A DNA stretch of 39,449 nucleotides from Streptantibioticus rubrisoli. Its GTDB lineage: Bacteria; Actinomycetota; Actinomycetes; Streptomycetales; Streptomycetaceae. The stretch covers positions 1-39,449 of the forward strand of contig NZ_JANFNH010000061.1 in the NCBI RefSeq assembly GCF_024436055.1, written 5' to 3'. Positions 20,301 through 30,100 of this stretch are shown piece after piece. The number at the start of each line of letters is the position of its first letter. The stretch's first letter is position 1. The notes beneath the pieces are model-generated. The model did not search any database, was not told the DNA's origin, and saw only the letters and a list, made by a program, of their open reading frames with translations. The position numbers and the translations under genes are program-made.

Positions 20301-23300
20301 TGGACCCGCCACGCCACCGGCACTCTCGCACCCACCGCGCCCCAGCCGTCCTTCACCCTGACGCAGTGGCCGCCAACGGGCGCCGAACCACTCGAAGTCA
20401 CCGAACTCCACGGCCGGTTGCGGTCGTCCGGACTTGACTGCGGGCCGCTGTTCCAAGGGCTCGCGGCAGCGTGGCGGCGTGGCGACGAGGTGTTCGCCGA
20501 CGTGCGGTTGCCGCAGGACGCCGACCCGCAGGCCTTCGGACTGCACCCGGCCCTGCTGGAAGCCGCCGCACACGCCGCGCTGCTCGACCACACTGCCACC
20601 GGCCCGCTCGCCCCGGCGACCTGGCACGGCGTCTCGCTGTACGCGACCGGCGCGACCGAACTGCGGGTCCGGCTCGCGCCCGAGGCGGACGGCGCCGTCT
20701 CACTGCAGCTGGCCGACGCGACCGGCGCACCGGTGGCCTCCGTCGAACGGCTCCGGCTACGGCCGCTGCCCACCAACCCGCAGGCACGCGCCACGCGGTC
20801 GCTGTTCGAACTCGAATGGACGCGACTTCCGCTACCGACCGCCGTCGAGCTGCCGACCGCTGCGGTACTGGGCGAGTCTGACTCGCTCGCACTCGAATCC
20901 GCCGTCGCGTACCCGGACTTCGACGCGCTGCGCCTGGCCGTTGACGAGGGCGCGACGGTGCCGGAACTCGTCCTCGTGCCGGGCCGGGCCGACGATGTGC
21001 ACGGCGCCGTGCACCGGGCGCTTGCGTTGGCCCAGGCATGGCTGGCGGACGAGCGGTTCACCGGCTCGCGGCTGGTGTTCGTGACGCGCGCAGCCGTGAC
21101 CGTGGCCGGGGACGAGGCGGTCGACCCGGCGCAGGCCGCCGTGTGGGGGCTGGTGCGGTCAGCGGAGACCGAGAACCCGGGACGGTTCGTCCTGCTGGAC
21201 GTGACGGGACCGCACGTCCCGCACCACGCCCTGACCCACTCCGAACCGGAACTGGCAGTCCGCGACACGACCGTGTTCGCACCCCGCCTCGCCAGGCACA
21301 CCCCCAACACCGGGAACACCGCGCGCCCCCTCGACCCGGACGGCACCGTCCTCATCACCGGCGGCACCGGAACCCTGGGCGCCCTGGTCGCCCGGCACCT
21401 GGTCACCGAACACGGCGCACGCCGACTGCTCCTGCTGAGCCGCCGAGGCGCCGCCGCACAAGACGCCGCCCAACTCACCACGGAACTCGCAGAATTGGGC
21501 GCCGAGGCGACCGTCGCCGCCTGCGACGCCGCCGACCGGGAAGCGCTCGCCGCCGTGCTCGCCGACATCCCGGCCGAGCACCCGCTGACCGCCGTGATCC
21601 ACACCGCCGGCGTGCTGGACGACGGCGTCATCGAGTCGCTGACGCCCGACCGGGTCGACCGGGTGCTGCGGCCGAAGGCCGACGCCGCATGGCATCTGCA
21701 CGAGCTGACCCGTGAGTCGGACCTGTCGGCGTTCGTGCTGTTCTCCGCCGTCGCCGGAGTGCTCGGCAGCGCGGGCCAGGCCAACTACGCCGCCGCCAAC
21801 GCCTACCTGGACGCCCTCGCCCAGTACCGCACGGCACACGGACTCCCGGCGACTTCGCTGGCCTGGGGACTGTGGGCCGAGGCCAGCGGCATCACCGGCG
21901 ACCTGACCGAGGCCGACCTACGGCGGCTGGCCCGCGGCGGAATGGGCGCGCTGTCCTCAACGGAGGGCATGGCCCTGTTCGACACCGCCCTGCGCACGGA
22001 CCGCCCGGTGCTGGTTCCGGCCCGGATCGACCTGGACGCGGTGCGGGCCGCCGCTGGCACCGCACCCGTACCGGCGATGTTCCGCGCCCTGGTCCGCACC
22101 CGGGGTCGACGCACCGTGCGGCTGGGCGGCGGATCCCCGCTCGCCGAGCGGCTGCGTCCGCTGTCCGCCGCCGAACGGGGCCGGACGCTGCTGGAGTTGG
22201 TGCGCTCGCGGGTGGCCGCTGTCCTCGGACACACCGGACCCGAGGCGGTCGAAGCCACCCGGGCGTTCAAGGAGTTGGGCTTCGACTCGCTCACCGCGGT
22301 GGAACTGCGCAACCGCCTGAACACCGCCACCGACCTGCGGCTGCCCACCTCGCTGGTCTTCGACTACCCGAACCCCACCGTGCTCGCCGACCACCTGCTC
22401 GGCGAACTCCTGGGCACCGAGCCCGAAGTGGCCGCCACGACCACACCGGCCGCTGGCGCCGACGAGCCGATCGCGATCGTGGCCATGAGTTGCCGCTACC
22501 CCGGCGGCGTTGGATCCCCCGAGGAACTATGGCAGTTGCTCGCCTCCGGGGCGGACGCCATCACCGCGTCCCCGCCCAACCGCGGCTGGCAGCTGGACGC
22601 GACCGCCTTCGCGGGCGGTTTCCTGCATGACGCCGACCAGTTCGACGCCGCCTTCTTCGGCATCTCGCCGCGTGAGGCGCTGGCGATGGACCCGCAGCAG
22701 CGGCTGCTGCTGGAAACCTCGTGGGAGGCGTTCGAGCGGGCGGGCATCGACCCGGTGACGCTGCGCGGCAGCCGGGCCGGTGTCTTCGTCGGCGCCGCGT
22801 ACGGCGGTTACGACGCGGGGCTCGACCAGACGGAGGGCGTCGCTGGCCATGTGATGACCGGCAACGCGGCCAGCATCATGTCCGGCCGGGTCGCCTACGC
22901 CTTCGGCCTGGAAGGCCCGGCGGTGACCGTGGACACCGCGTGCTCGTCGTCGCTGGTCGCGCTGCACTGGGCGATCCAGGCGCTGCGCAACGGCGAGTGC
23001 ACGATGGCGTTGGCCGGTGGCGTGACGGTGATGTCGACGCCCGGCAACTTCACCGAGTTCAGCCACCAAGGCGGACTGTCCGGTGACGCCCGCTGCAAGG
23101 CGTTCGCGGCGGCGGCGGACGGTACTGGCTGGGGTGAGGGTGTGGGCATGCTGCTGGTGGAGCGGCTGTCCGACGCCCGTAGGAACGGTCACCCTGTGCT
23201 GGCGATCGTGCGCGGAAGTGCGGTGAACCAGGACGGTGCGAGCAATGGGCTGACGGCGCCCAATGGTCCCTCGCAGCAGCGGGTGATCCGGCAGGCGTTG

Positions 23301-26300
23301 GCGTCCGCTGGTCTTTCGGCGGCGGATGTTGATGTGGTGGAGGCGCACGGTACGGGTACGACGCTAGGCGACCCGATCGAGGCGCAGGCGCTGCTGGCCA
23401 CGTATGGGCAGGGCCGGCCGGAAGGTCGGCCGCTGTACCTGGGTTCGATCAAGTCCAACATCGGTCATACGCAGGCAGCCGCCGGTGTCGCCGGAGTCAT
23501 CAAGATGGTGCTGGCGATGCGGCACGGCACGCTGCCGCAGACCCTGCACGTCGATGAGCCCACGCCGCACGTGGACTGGTCAGCCGGTGACATCGACCTG
23601 CTGACCGAGGCCCGGCACTGGCCGGAGAGCGGGCGCCCGCGCCGGGCGGGCGTCTCCTCCTTCGGCATCAGCGGCACCAACGCGCACACCATCCTCGAAC
23701 AGGCACCCGCCGACGCCGACGCGCGGACGAAGGCGGTTGAACTGCCTTGTGTGCCCGTCGTGCTCTCCAGCAAGGAGGAAGCCGGGCTACGCGCCCAGGC
23801 CGAGCGGCTGCGGTCACATCTCGACACGGACCCCGAGCCGCACCTCACCGACGTGGCGTTCTCGCTGGCCACCGGCCGCGCGGCATTCGAGCACCGCGCG
23901 GCGCTGGTGGCGGGGGAGCGCACGACGCTGCTCGCCGGACTGGAGGCGTTGGCCGAGGGACGGTCGGCGGCGGGCGTGGTCCAGGGCAGGGCAGCAGACG
24001 CCAAGCTGGCGTTCCTGTTCACCGGTCAGGGCAGTCAGCGGCTGGGGATGGGACGGGAGTTGTATGACACGTATCCCGTCTTCGCCGAGGTGTTGGACGA
24101 GGTGTGCGGGCATTTCGAACTGCCGCTGCGGGATGTGATCTTCGGGGCTGATGGCGGCCTGTTGGATCAGACGGCTTACACGCAGCCTGCGTTGTTCGCG
24201 GTTGAGGTGGCGTTGTTCCGGCTCGTTGAGTCGTGGGGGCTGCGGCCTGACCTCCTGGCTGGGCATTCGATCGGTGAGTTGGTGGCGGCGCATGTGGCGG
24301 GTGTGTTGTCGCTGGATGATGCGTGTGCGTTGGTGGCGGCGCGTGGTCGTTTGATGCAGGAGCTGCCGGGTGGCGGTGCGATGGTGGCGGTGCAGGCGGC
24401 GCAGGATGAGGTCGCTGAGCTGCTGGGCGATCGGGTCGACATCGCGGCGGTCAACGGTCCTACGTCGGTGGTGATCGCGGGTGATGAGCCGACGGTGTTG
24501 GAGATCGCCGCGGGTTTTGAGGAGCGGGGTCGTAAGACCAAGCGCCTGACTGTCAGCCATGCCTTCCACTCGGTTCACATGGACGGCATGCTGGCCGACT
24601 TCCGCAAGGTGGCCGAGGGTCTGACCTACCAGGCCCCGCGCATCCCGATCGTGTCCAACCTGACCGGCACGTTGGTCACCGCCGAGGAGATCTGCCTGCC
24701 TGATTTCTGGGTCCGGCACGTGCGCGAGGCCGTACGGTTCCTTGACGGCATTCGCGCGCTGGAGGCCGAGGGCGTGACGACGTATGTCGAACTCGGCCCG
24801 GACGGCGTGCTCTCCGCCATGGCGCAAGAGTGCGTGACGCAAGACGGTGCCGTGTTCGTCCCCGTACTGCGCGCTGGACGCCCGGAACCCGAGACCGTGA
24901 CCACCGCCGTGGCCACCCTGCACGTCAACGGTGTGCCCGTCGACTGGGAGTCGTACTTCACCGGAACCGGCGCCCGGCGCGTCGACCTGCCCACCTACGC
25001 CTTCCAACGCCGTCGCTTCTGGCCGGAACCCATGGTCACCGCGGCCACCGACGACAGCCACCGCTACCGCGTCATCTGGAAGCCGACGCCCGACACCACT
25101 CCGCAGCGGCTGTCCGGTAACTGGCTGGCGCTGATCCCGTCCGCCCTGGCGAACGACCCGTGGATCACCACCGTCACCGAGGCGTTGGGTGAGCGCGGGG
25201 CGCGGATCGTACCCGTGCACGTGCAACAGACGCTGACGGCCGAGCAGTTGCGTACGGCGGCGGACGGAGAGCCGGTCGCCGGGGTGCTGTCGCTGCTGGC
25301 GCTGGACGAGCAGCCGCACGCCGAGCAGCCCTCGGTGCCGGTCGGCCTGGCGCTGACGGCGGAGCTGGCGCAGGCACTGGAGGCCGGAGCGCTCGACGCA
25401 CCGCTGTGGTGTGTGACGCGCGGCGCGGAGTCGGTGGGCGCCACCGACCGGCTGCTCAGCCCGGCCCAGGCGCAGGTCGCCGGGCTCGGCCGGGTCATCG
25501 CCCTGGAGCAGCCGGAGCGTTGGGGCGGTCTGGTCGACCTGCCGGAGGCCCTGGACGCGCGGGCCGCCGACCGGCTCGTGGGCGCCCTGGCGGACGGCGG
25601 CGACGAGGACCAATGGGCCATCCGACCCGCCGGACGCTTCGTGCGGCGGCTGGCCCACGCACCGCGCAGCGCCGCGACATCCGACTGGTCGCCGCGCGGA
25701 ACGGTACTGGTCACCGGCGGCACCGGCGCCCTGGGGCAGCACGTCGCCCGCTGGCTGGCCCGGCACGGTGCCGAGCGGATCGTCCTGGTCAGCCGTCGCG
25801 GCCAGGACGCCCCGGGTGCGCCGGAACTGGGCGCGGAGCTGGCCGAGTTCGGCGTCACGGCGACGTTCGCGGCCTGCGATGTCGCCGACCGCGAAGCGCT
25901 GCGGGCGCTGGTCGAGCAACTGGCGACGGACGGCACCCCGGTGCGCGCCGTGGTGCACGCGGCAGGCATCTCCCAGCCGCCCGGTACCGGCGGTGAACTG
26001 CCGGACTTCGCGAACATCGTCGCCGCGAAGACGGCGGGCGCGATCCACCTGGACGCCCTGTTCGCGGACGACTCGCTGGACGCGTTCGTGCTGTTCTCGT
26101 CCATCGCCGGAGTCTGGGGCAGCGGCGGCCAGGGCGCCTACGCTGCGGCGAACGCGTTCCTCGACGCGCTCGCCGAGCAGCGCCGGGCCCGAGGGCTCAA
26201 GGCGACCGCGATCGCCTGGGGCCCTTGGGCGGACGGCGGCATGGCGGCCGAGGGAGACGCCGAAGAGCAGCTACGGCGCCGTGGACTGCCGCCCATGGCA

Positions 26301-27014
26301 CCCCAGTTCAACCTCGCGGCACTGTCCGAGGCGGTCGTCGGCGGGGACACCACGGTGACCGTCGCCCATGTCGACTGGTCCCGGTTCGCCCCGGCGTTCA
26401 CCGCCGCCCGTCCCCGCCCGCTCATCGCCGACCTGCCCGAGGTCCGCGACGCGTTGGCGGCCGACACCGAGACCACATCGCAACGGCCCTTCGGGCTGCG
26501 CGACCGGCTCGCGGAACTGGCCGCCGCCGACCGGCTGCCGACCATGCTCGACCTGGTCCGTACCCAGGTGGCCGCGGCACTGGGGCATGATTCCCCGGAC
26601 GCCATCGAACCGGGCCGCGCATTCAAGGAGTTGGGCTTCGACTCGCTCACCGCCGTCGAGCTGCGCAACCGGCTGGGCACCGCCACCGGACTGCGGCTGC
26701 CGACCAGCCTGGTCTTCGACTACCCCAACCCCACCGTCCTGGCCCGGCACCTGCTGGGCGAGCTGCTCCCGGACAGCACCCCGGACCAGCCGCAGGACAC
26801 CGACCCGCAGGAAGCCGAGCTGCGCCGACAGCTGATGGCCATCCCGCTGGGCCGCATCAGGGAGGCGGGACTGCTGGAGACCCTGCTGGAACTCGCCAAC
26901 CCCCAGCAAACCCCTGCCCACGGCATGGACGTTGAGGGGGCGTCCCCCGACGACATCGACGGGATGGACGTGCAGCATCTGATCGATATGGCGCTCGACA
27001 GCAATCAGCCCTGA
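17214..27014 (+). CDS. PKS-2, modular type I polyketide synthase, complete (modules M5-M6)
   Basis: A complete 3266-residue bimodular synthase, starting with GTG and ending with TGA at 27012-27014. Residues 1-36 form an N-terminal docking coiled coil. M5 is KS (active Cys 208), AT (Ser 651), DH (defective, Tyr 955 and Glu 1116 at the catalytic positions), KR (Ala 1512, Tyr 1525) and ACP (Ser 1692). M6 is KS (Cys 1910), AT (Ser 2352), A-type KR (Ser 2963, Trp 2968, Tyr 2976) and ACP (Ser 3144). A C-terminal docking domain occupies roughly the last 77 residues. It should receive the chain from PKS-1, add two malonyl units and pass it to PKS-3. No thioesterase is present, so it is not the releasing subunit. 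Codon use is mostly C/G-ending, except G/T-rich patches in the M6 AT. Confidence 0.98.
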   Translation: MATANEEKLLDNLKWVTTELRRARRRLQEVEADAQEPIAIVGMSCRYPGGIGSPEDLWRLVAEGGDAISGFPTDRGWDLEGLADPDPEKKGTFYNTGGGFLTGATEFDPGFFGISPREALAMDPQQRILLETSWEAFERAGIDPASLRGSHTGVFVGASSMGYGADLKEAPEDLEGLLLTGSATSVLSGRIAYSFGLEGPAATIDTACSSSLVALHWAAQALRQRECSLALVGGVTVMPSPDVFVEFSRQRGLSPDGRCRSFAAGADGTGWSEGVGVLLAERLSDARKNGHQVLAVVRGSAVNQDGASNGLTAPNGPSQQRVIRQALANAQLSAAEVDAVEAHGTGTTLGDPIEAQALIATYGQDRSAERPLWLGSLKSNLGHAQAAAGVGGVIKMVMAIRHGVLPKTLHIDEPTPNVDWSTGAVCLLTEARPWPQTGHPRRAGVSAFGVSGTNAHTIIEQAPEAEATEPDPRSQRHPVLPLALSARTPDALRAQAERLTSHLKATDLEPLDAAYSLALTRSALERRAVVVAANRDELLRGLDALAEGDSAAQVALGTAAEGKAAFLFTGQGSQRLGTGRELYATYPVFAAALDEICGHFEMPLKEALFGADAGLLNQTAYTQPALFAVEVALFRLVESWGLKPDFLAGHSIGELAAAHVAGVLSLADACTLVAARGRLMQKLPGGGAMVAVQAAEDEVLPLLVEGVGIAAINGPTSVVIAGDEPKVLRIATGFEEQGRKTKRLTVSHAFHSPHMDGMLDAFREVAASLTYHAPRIPIVSNLTGKLVTAEEITAPDFWVRHVRQPVRFLDGTRTLEAEGVTTYVELGPDGVLTAMAQECVARPEDAGFIPVLRGGRPEAETLTTALAEAHVRGVSVDWAAYFAGTGARRVELPTYAFQHQRYWLEPGARLGDVTSVGLEAADHPLLGAAVPLADSDGVVFTGRLSRTTHPWLAQYAVSGTPLLPGAALVELAVRAGDHVGCERLTEFALDAPLAFAEGAAVRLQVVVGAADADGHRPITVASRPEGDLAWTRHATGTLAPTAPQPSFTLTQWPPTGAEPLEVTELHGRLRSSGLDCGPLFQGLAAAWRRGDEVFADVRLPQDADPQAFGLHPALLEAAAHAALLDHTATGPLAPATWHGVSLYATGATELRVRLAPEADGAVSLQLADATGAPVASVERLRLRPLPTNPQARATRSLFELEWTRLPLPTAVELPTAAVLGESDSLALESAVAYPDFDALRLAVDEGATVPELVLVPGRADDVHGAVHRALALAQAWLADERFTGSRLVFVTRAAVTVAGDEAVDPAQAAVWGLVRSAETENPGRFVLLDVTGPHVPHHALTHSEPELAVRDTTVFAPRLARHTPNTGNTARPLDPDGTVLITGGTGTLGALVARHLVTEHGARRLLLLSRRGAAAQDAAQLTTELAELGAEATVAACDAADREALAAVLADIPAEHPLTAVIHTAGVLDDGVIESLTPDRVDRVLRPKADAAWHLHELTRESDLSAFVLFSAVAGVLGSAGQANYAAANAYLDALAQYRTAHGLPATSLAWGLWAEASGITGDLTEADLRRLARGGMGALSSTEGMALFDTALRTDRPVLVPARIDLDAVRAAAGTAPVPAMFRALVRTRGRRTVRLGGGSPLAERLRPLSAAERGRTLLELVRSRVAAVLGHTGPEAVEATRAFKELGFDSLTAVELRNRLNTATDLRLPTSLVFDYPNPTVLADHLLGELLGTEPEVAATTTPAAGADEPIAIVAMSCRYPGGVGSPEELWQLLASGADAITASPPNRGWQLDATAFAGGFLHDADQFDAAFFGISPREALAMDPQQRLLLETSWEAFERAGIDPVTLRGSRAGVFVGAAYGGYDAGLDQTEGVAGHVMTGNAASIMSGRVAYAFGLEGPAVTVDTACSSSLVALHWAIQALRNGECTMALAGGVTVMSTPGNFTEFSHQGGLSGDARCKAFAAAADGTGWGEGVGMLLVERLSDARRNGHPVLAIVRGSAVNQDGASNGLTAPNGPSQQRVIRQALASAGLSAADVDVVEAHGTGTTLGDPIEAQALLATYGQGRPEGRPLYLGSIKSNIGHTQAAAGVAGVIKMVLAMRHGTLPQTLHVDEPTPHVDWSAGDIDLLTEARHWPESGRPRRAGVSSFGISGTNAHTILEQAPADADARTKAVELPCVPVVLSSKEEAGLRAQAERLRSHLDTDPEPHLTDVAFSLATGRAAFEHRAALVAGERTTLLAGLEALAEGRSAAGVVQGRAADAKLAFLFTGQGSQRLGMGRELYDTYPVFAEVLDEVCGHFELPLRDVIFGADGGLLDQTAYTQPALFAVEVALFRLVESWGLRPDLLAGHSIGELVAAHVAGVLSLDDACALVAARGRLMQELPGGGAMVAVQAAQDEVAELLGDRVDIAAVNGPTSVVIAGDEPTVLEIAAGFEERGRKTKRLTVSHAFHSVHMDGMLADFRKVAEGLTYQAPRIPIVSNLTGTLVTAEEICLPDFWVRHVREAVRFLDGIRALEAEGVTTYVELGPDGVLSAMAQECVTQDGAVFVPVLRAGRPEPETVTTAVATLHVNGVPVDWESYFTGTGARRVDLPTYAFQRRRFWPEPMVTAATDDSHRYRVIWKPTPDTTPQRLSGNWLALIPSALANDPWITTVTEALGERGARIVPVHVQQTLTAEQLRTAADGEPVAGVLSLLALDEQPHAEQPSVPVGLALTAELAQALEAGALDAPLWCVTRGAESVGATDRLLSPAQAQVAGLGRVIALEQPERWGGLVDLPEALDARAADRLVGALADGGDEDQWAIRPAGRFVRRLAHAPRSAATSDWSPRGTVLVTGGTGALGQHVARWLARHGAERIVLVSRRGQDAPGAPELGAELAEFGVTATFAACDVADREALRALVEQLATDGTPVRAVVHAAGISQPPGTGGELPDFANIVAAKTAGAIHLDALFADDSLDAFVLFSSIAGVWGSGGQGAYAAANAFLDALAEQRRARGLKATAIAWGPWADGGMAAEGDAEEQLRRRGLPPMAPQFNLAALSEAVVGGDTTVTVAHVDWSRFAPAFTAARPRPLIADLPEVRDALAADTETTSQRPFGLRDRLAELAAADRLPTMLDLVRTQVAAALGHDSPDAIEPGRAFKELGFDSLTAVELRNRLGTATGLRLPTSLVFDYPNPTVLARHLLGELLPDSTPDQPQDTDPQEAELRRQLMAIPLGRIREAGLLETLLELANPQQTPAHGMDVEGASPDDIDGMDVQHLIDMALDSNQP
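17324..22413 (+). other. Module M5: KS-AT-(inactive DH)-KR-ACP, malonyl
   Basis: KS is about 17324-18610 with Cys at 17835-17837. AT is about 18903-19890 with Ser at 19164-19166 and HAFH at 19455-19466 (malonyl). DH is about 19979-20790 but decayed at its key sites: the catalytic His is Tyr (20076-20078, in [11 protein letters not shown]), the second catalytic Asp is Glu (20559-20561, LLEAAAH), and YGP is CGP. It should not dehydrate. The KR structural half starts near 20800 and the catalytic half at 21342, with LDD (B-type) at 21615-21623 and Tyr at 21786-21788. The residue at the catalytic Ser position is Ala (21747-21749). Expected output is a beta-hydroxyl if the KR still works, otherwise a ketone. 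ACP is about 22140-22413 with Ser at 22287-22289. The AT also has GTGREL where its neighbours have GMGREL. Confidence 0.92.
23179..23287 (+). repeat. 109-nt identical KS tract, M6 copy (partner 37426-37534)
   Basis: No mismatch over 109 nt with the M9 KS; single mismatches bound it at 23178 and 23288. Confidence 0.88.
24438..24935 (+). repeat. AT tract, M6 copy (partner 14462-14959)
   Basis: Second copy of the AT tract, in PKS-2. Confidence 0.88.
26782..27011 (+). other. C-terminal docking domain of PKS-2
   Basis: The tail after the last ACP contains a helical segment ([19 protein letters not shown]), a linker and a terminal helix ([15 protein letters not shown]). Tails of this kind are common C-terminal docking regions of actinobacterial PKSs and are distinct from the PKS-1 tail. 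The expected partner is the PKS-3 N-terminus. Confidence 0.85.
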
Positions 27015-27041
27015 CGTGCCCGAAGTGCGGAGAACATCATG
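27015..27041 (+). promoter_or_regulatory. PKS-2/PKS-3 gap with Shine-Dalgarno and ATG start
   Basis: The 24-nt gap holds GGAG at 27029-27032, six bases before ATG at 27039. This is a good ribosome site and fixes the PKS-3 start. The gap is too short for a terminator or independent promoter, so PKS-3 belongs to the same operon. Confidence 0.85.
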
Positions 27042-27140
27042 ACCACCCCCAACGAAAAGATCGTTGAAGCGCTACGGGCCTCGCTCAAGGAAACCGAGCG
27101 GCTGCGCCGACAGAACCAGCAGCTCACCGAGGCATCGCGG
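27039..27140 (+). other. N-terminal docking domain of PKS-3
   Basis: The first 34 residues form a charged helix ([20 protein letters not shown]) running into the KS start [10 protein letters not shown]. This is the 'ALRxSLKExERLRRQN' type of N-terminal docking helix, different from that of PKS-2. The difference should prevent PKS-1 from skipping PKS-2. Confidence 0.86.
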
Positions 27141-30100
27141 GAACCCATCGCGATCATCGGCATGAGCTGCCGGTTCCCCGGCGGAGTGCGGTCGCCCGAG
27201 GACCTGTGGCGGCTGGTCGCCGACGGCGGGGACGCGATCTCCGGCTTCCCGACCGACCGTGGGTGGGACATCGATTCGCTGTATGACCCGGACCCGGAAC
27301 GGGAAGGCACGTTCTACGCGCGCGAGGGCGGCTTCCTGCACGACGCCGCCGACTTCGACCCGGCGTTCTTCGGCATCTCGCCGCGTGAGGCGCTGGCGAT
27401 GGACCCGCAGCAGCGGCTGTTGCTGGAAACCTCGTGGGAGGCGTTCGAGCGGGCCGGGATCGACGCGGCGGCGTTGCGCGGCAGCCGGGCCGGTGTCTTC
27501 GTCGGCGCCTCCTCCCAAGCCTACGGCGCCGGTCAGTACGACCTGCCGGAGGGCGTCGAGGGGCATCTGCTCACAGGCACCGCGTCCAGTGTGGTGTCAG
27601 GGCGGCTCGCCTACGTCTTCGGACTCGAAGGCCCCGCGGCCACCATCGACACCGCCTGCTCGTCCTCCTCCGTCGCGCTCCACCTCGCCGTACAGGCACT
27701 GCGCCAGGGCGAGTGCTCGCTCGCCCTGGCAGCAGGTGTGACGGTACTGGCCACGCCCGATGTCTTCGTGGAGTTCAGCCGCCAGCGCGGCCTGTCGCCC
27801 GACGGCCGCTGCAAGTCCTTCGCGGCGGGCGCGGACGGTACGGGATGGTCAGAGGGCGTCGGTGTGCTGCTGGTGGAGCGGCTGTCCGACGCCCGACGCA
27901 ACGGGCACCCGGTACTGGCGGTGGTGAGCGGCTCGGCCGTCAACCAGGACGGCGCCTCCAACGGATTGACCGCGCCGAACGGCCCCTCGCAGCAGCGAGT
28001 CATCCGGCAGGCGCTGGAGAACGCCCGGCTCACCGCCGACCAGATCGACGCCGTCGAGGCCCATGGCACCGGCACTCGGTTGGGCGACCCCATCGAGGCA
28101 CAGGCGCTGATCGCCACCTACGGCCAGGAGAAGTCGGCCGAACGACCGCTCTGGCTGGGCTCGTTGAAGTCCAACCTCGGCCACACCCAGAACGCCGCGG
28201 GCGTCGCCGGAATCATCAAGATGGTGATGGCCATCCGGCACGGCGTGCTGCCGAAGACCCTGCACATCGATGAGCCGACACCGGACGTCGACTGGTCGGC
28301 GGGCGCGGTTTCGCTGCTGACGGAGTCGATGCCGTGGCCGGAGACCGGCCAGCCGCGCCGCGCGGGCGTCTCGGCCTTCGGGGTCAGCGGCACCAACGCC
28401 CACACGATCATCGAGCAGGCCCCAGAGGCGGACACCACGGACGGGGAGGCCGCCGCGCTGCCGGTTGTGCCGGTGGTCTTGTCGGCCAAGGGCATGGACG
28501 CGTTGCGTGAGCAGGCACGTCGGCTCCGTGACCACGTGCTGGCGGATGGCGACGCAAGCCTGGCGGGTGTCGGCTACTCGCTGGCGGTTGGCCGGTCAAC
28601 GTTCGAGCGTCGGGCTGCGGTCGTCGCACCGGACCGTGACCGGCTTGTCGCGGGCCTTGAGGCACTGGCCGAGGGCCGTGGCGCGGCCGGAGTCATCGAG
28701 GGCACGCCGGGCGGCGGTAAGTTGGCGTTCCTGTTCACCGGTCAGGGCAGTCAGCGGCTGGGGATGGGCCGGGAGCTGTACGAGGCCTACCCCGTCTTCG
28801 CGCAGGTGTTGGACGAGGTGTGCGGGCATTTCGAACTGCCGCTGCGGGATGTGATCTTCGGGGCTGATGGTGGCCTGTTGGATCAGACGGTTTACACGCA
28901 GCCTGCGTTGTTCGCGGTTGAGGTGGCGTTGTTCCGGCTTGTTGAGTCGTGGGGGCTGCGGCCTGACTTCCTGGCTGGGCACTCGATTGGTGAGTTGGTG
29001 GCGGCGCATGTGGCGGGTGTGTTGTCGCTGGATGATGCGTGTGCGTTGGTTGCGGCTCGTGGTCGTTTGATGCAGGAGCTGCCGGGTGGCGGCGCGATGG
29101 TGGCGGTGCAGGCGTCCGAGGACGAGGTGTCTGCCGTATTGACCGATCGGGTCGACATCGCTGCGATCAACGGTCCTACGTCGGTGGTGATCGCGGGTGA
29201 CGAGTCGGCCGTGTTGGAGATCGCTGCGGGCTTCGAGGCGCAGGGTCGTAAGACCAAGCGCCTGACCGTCAGCCACGCGTTCCACTCGCCGCACATGGAC
29301 GGCATGTTGGAGGCGTTCCGCGAGGTGGCGTCGGGGCTGACGTTCAACGCACCCTGTATCCCGATCGTCTCCAACCTCACCGGCGCCCTGGCCACCGCCG
29401 AGGAGATCTGCGACCCCGACTTCTGGGTCCGGCACGTCCGCGAGGCCGTCCGGTTCCTTGACGGCATCCGCGCCCTGGAGGCCGAGGGCATCACCACATA
29501 CGTCGAACTCGGCCCGGACGGTGTGCTGTCCGCCATGGCGCAGGACTGCGTAACGTCGGGCGGCGCAAACTTCGTCCCCGTACTGCGGCGCAACCGCTTC
29601 GAACCCGAAACCGTCACCACCGCCCTCGCCCAAGCTCACATCAGCGGCTTCCCCATTGACTGGAAGACGTACTTCGCGGGAGCCCGCCGGGTAGAGCTGC
29701 CCACCTATGCCTTCCAGCGCCAGCGCTACTGGCTGGAGCCGGGTTCCCGCGTCGGTGATGTGACCTCCGCCGGGCTTGAGGCGGCCGATCACCCGCTGCT
29801 GGGCGCGGCCGTGCCGCTCGCCGACTCCGACGGGTTCCTGTTCACCGGACGCCTCGGTCTCGACACCCACCCCTGGCTTGCCGACCACGCGGTCATGGAC
29901 ACCGTCCTGCTCCCCGGAACCGCCTTCGTGGAGCTGGCGATACGCGCGGGCGACCAGGTCGGTTGCGATCGGCTGGCGGAACTCACCCTGGAGGCGCCCC
30001 TGGTGCTGCCGGAGCGCGGTGGTGTCCGCTTCCAACTCGTGGTCGGTGCGGCGGACGGCGCCGGTTTCCGTTCCTTCAGCCTTTCCTCCCGGCTCCAGGA

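Larger units (their letters stand above)
22461..26770 (+). other. Module M6: KS-AT-KR-ACP, malonyl, A-type KR; shortened KS loop
   Basis: KS is about 22461-23705 with active Cys at 22941-22943. Between RGW and GGF its N-terminal loop has 8 residues (QLDATAFA) where the other KSs here have about 20. A normally SRQRG stretch reads SHQGG. AT is about 24006-24990 with Ser at 24267-24269 and HAFH at 24558-24569 (malonyl). The KR begins at YRVIWKP near 25065 with no dimerization-element-like segment. Its catalytic half starts at 25698, lacks LDD, and has Ser at 26100-26102, Trp at 26115-26117 and Tyr at 26139-26141: A-type, complete. A beta-hydroxyl is predicted. ACP is about 26490-26770 with Ser at 26643-26645. 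Confidence 0.92.

Noticed and set aside
26770-27014. Thioesterase or release domain at the PKS-2 end
   Set aside because: Only about 80 residues follow the ACP and they fit a docking domain; there is no GxSxG hydrolase motif.
27015-27038. Promoter or terminator between PKS-2 and PKS-3
   Set aside because: The gap is 24 nt and filled by the ribosome site; no inverted repeat is seen.
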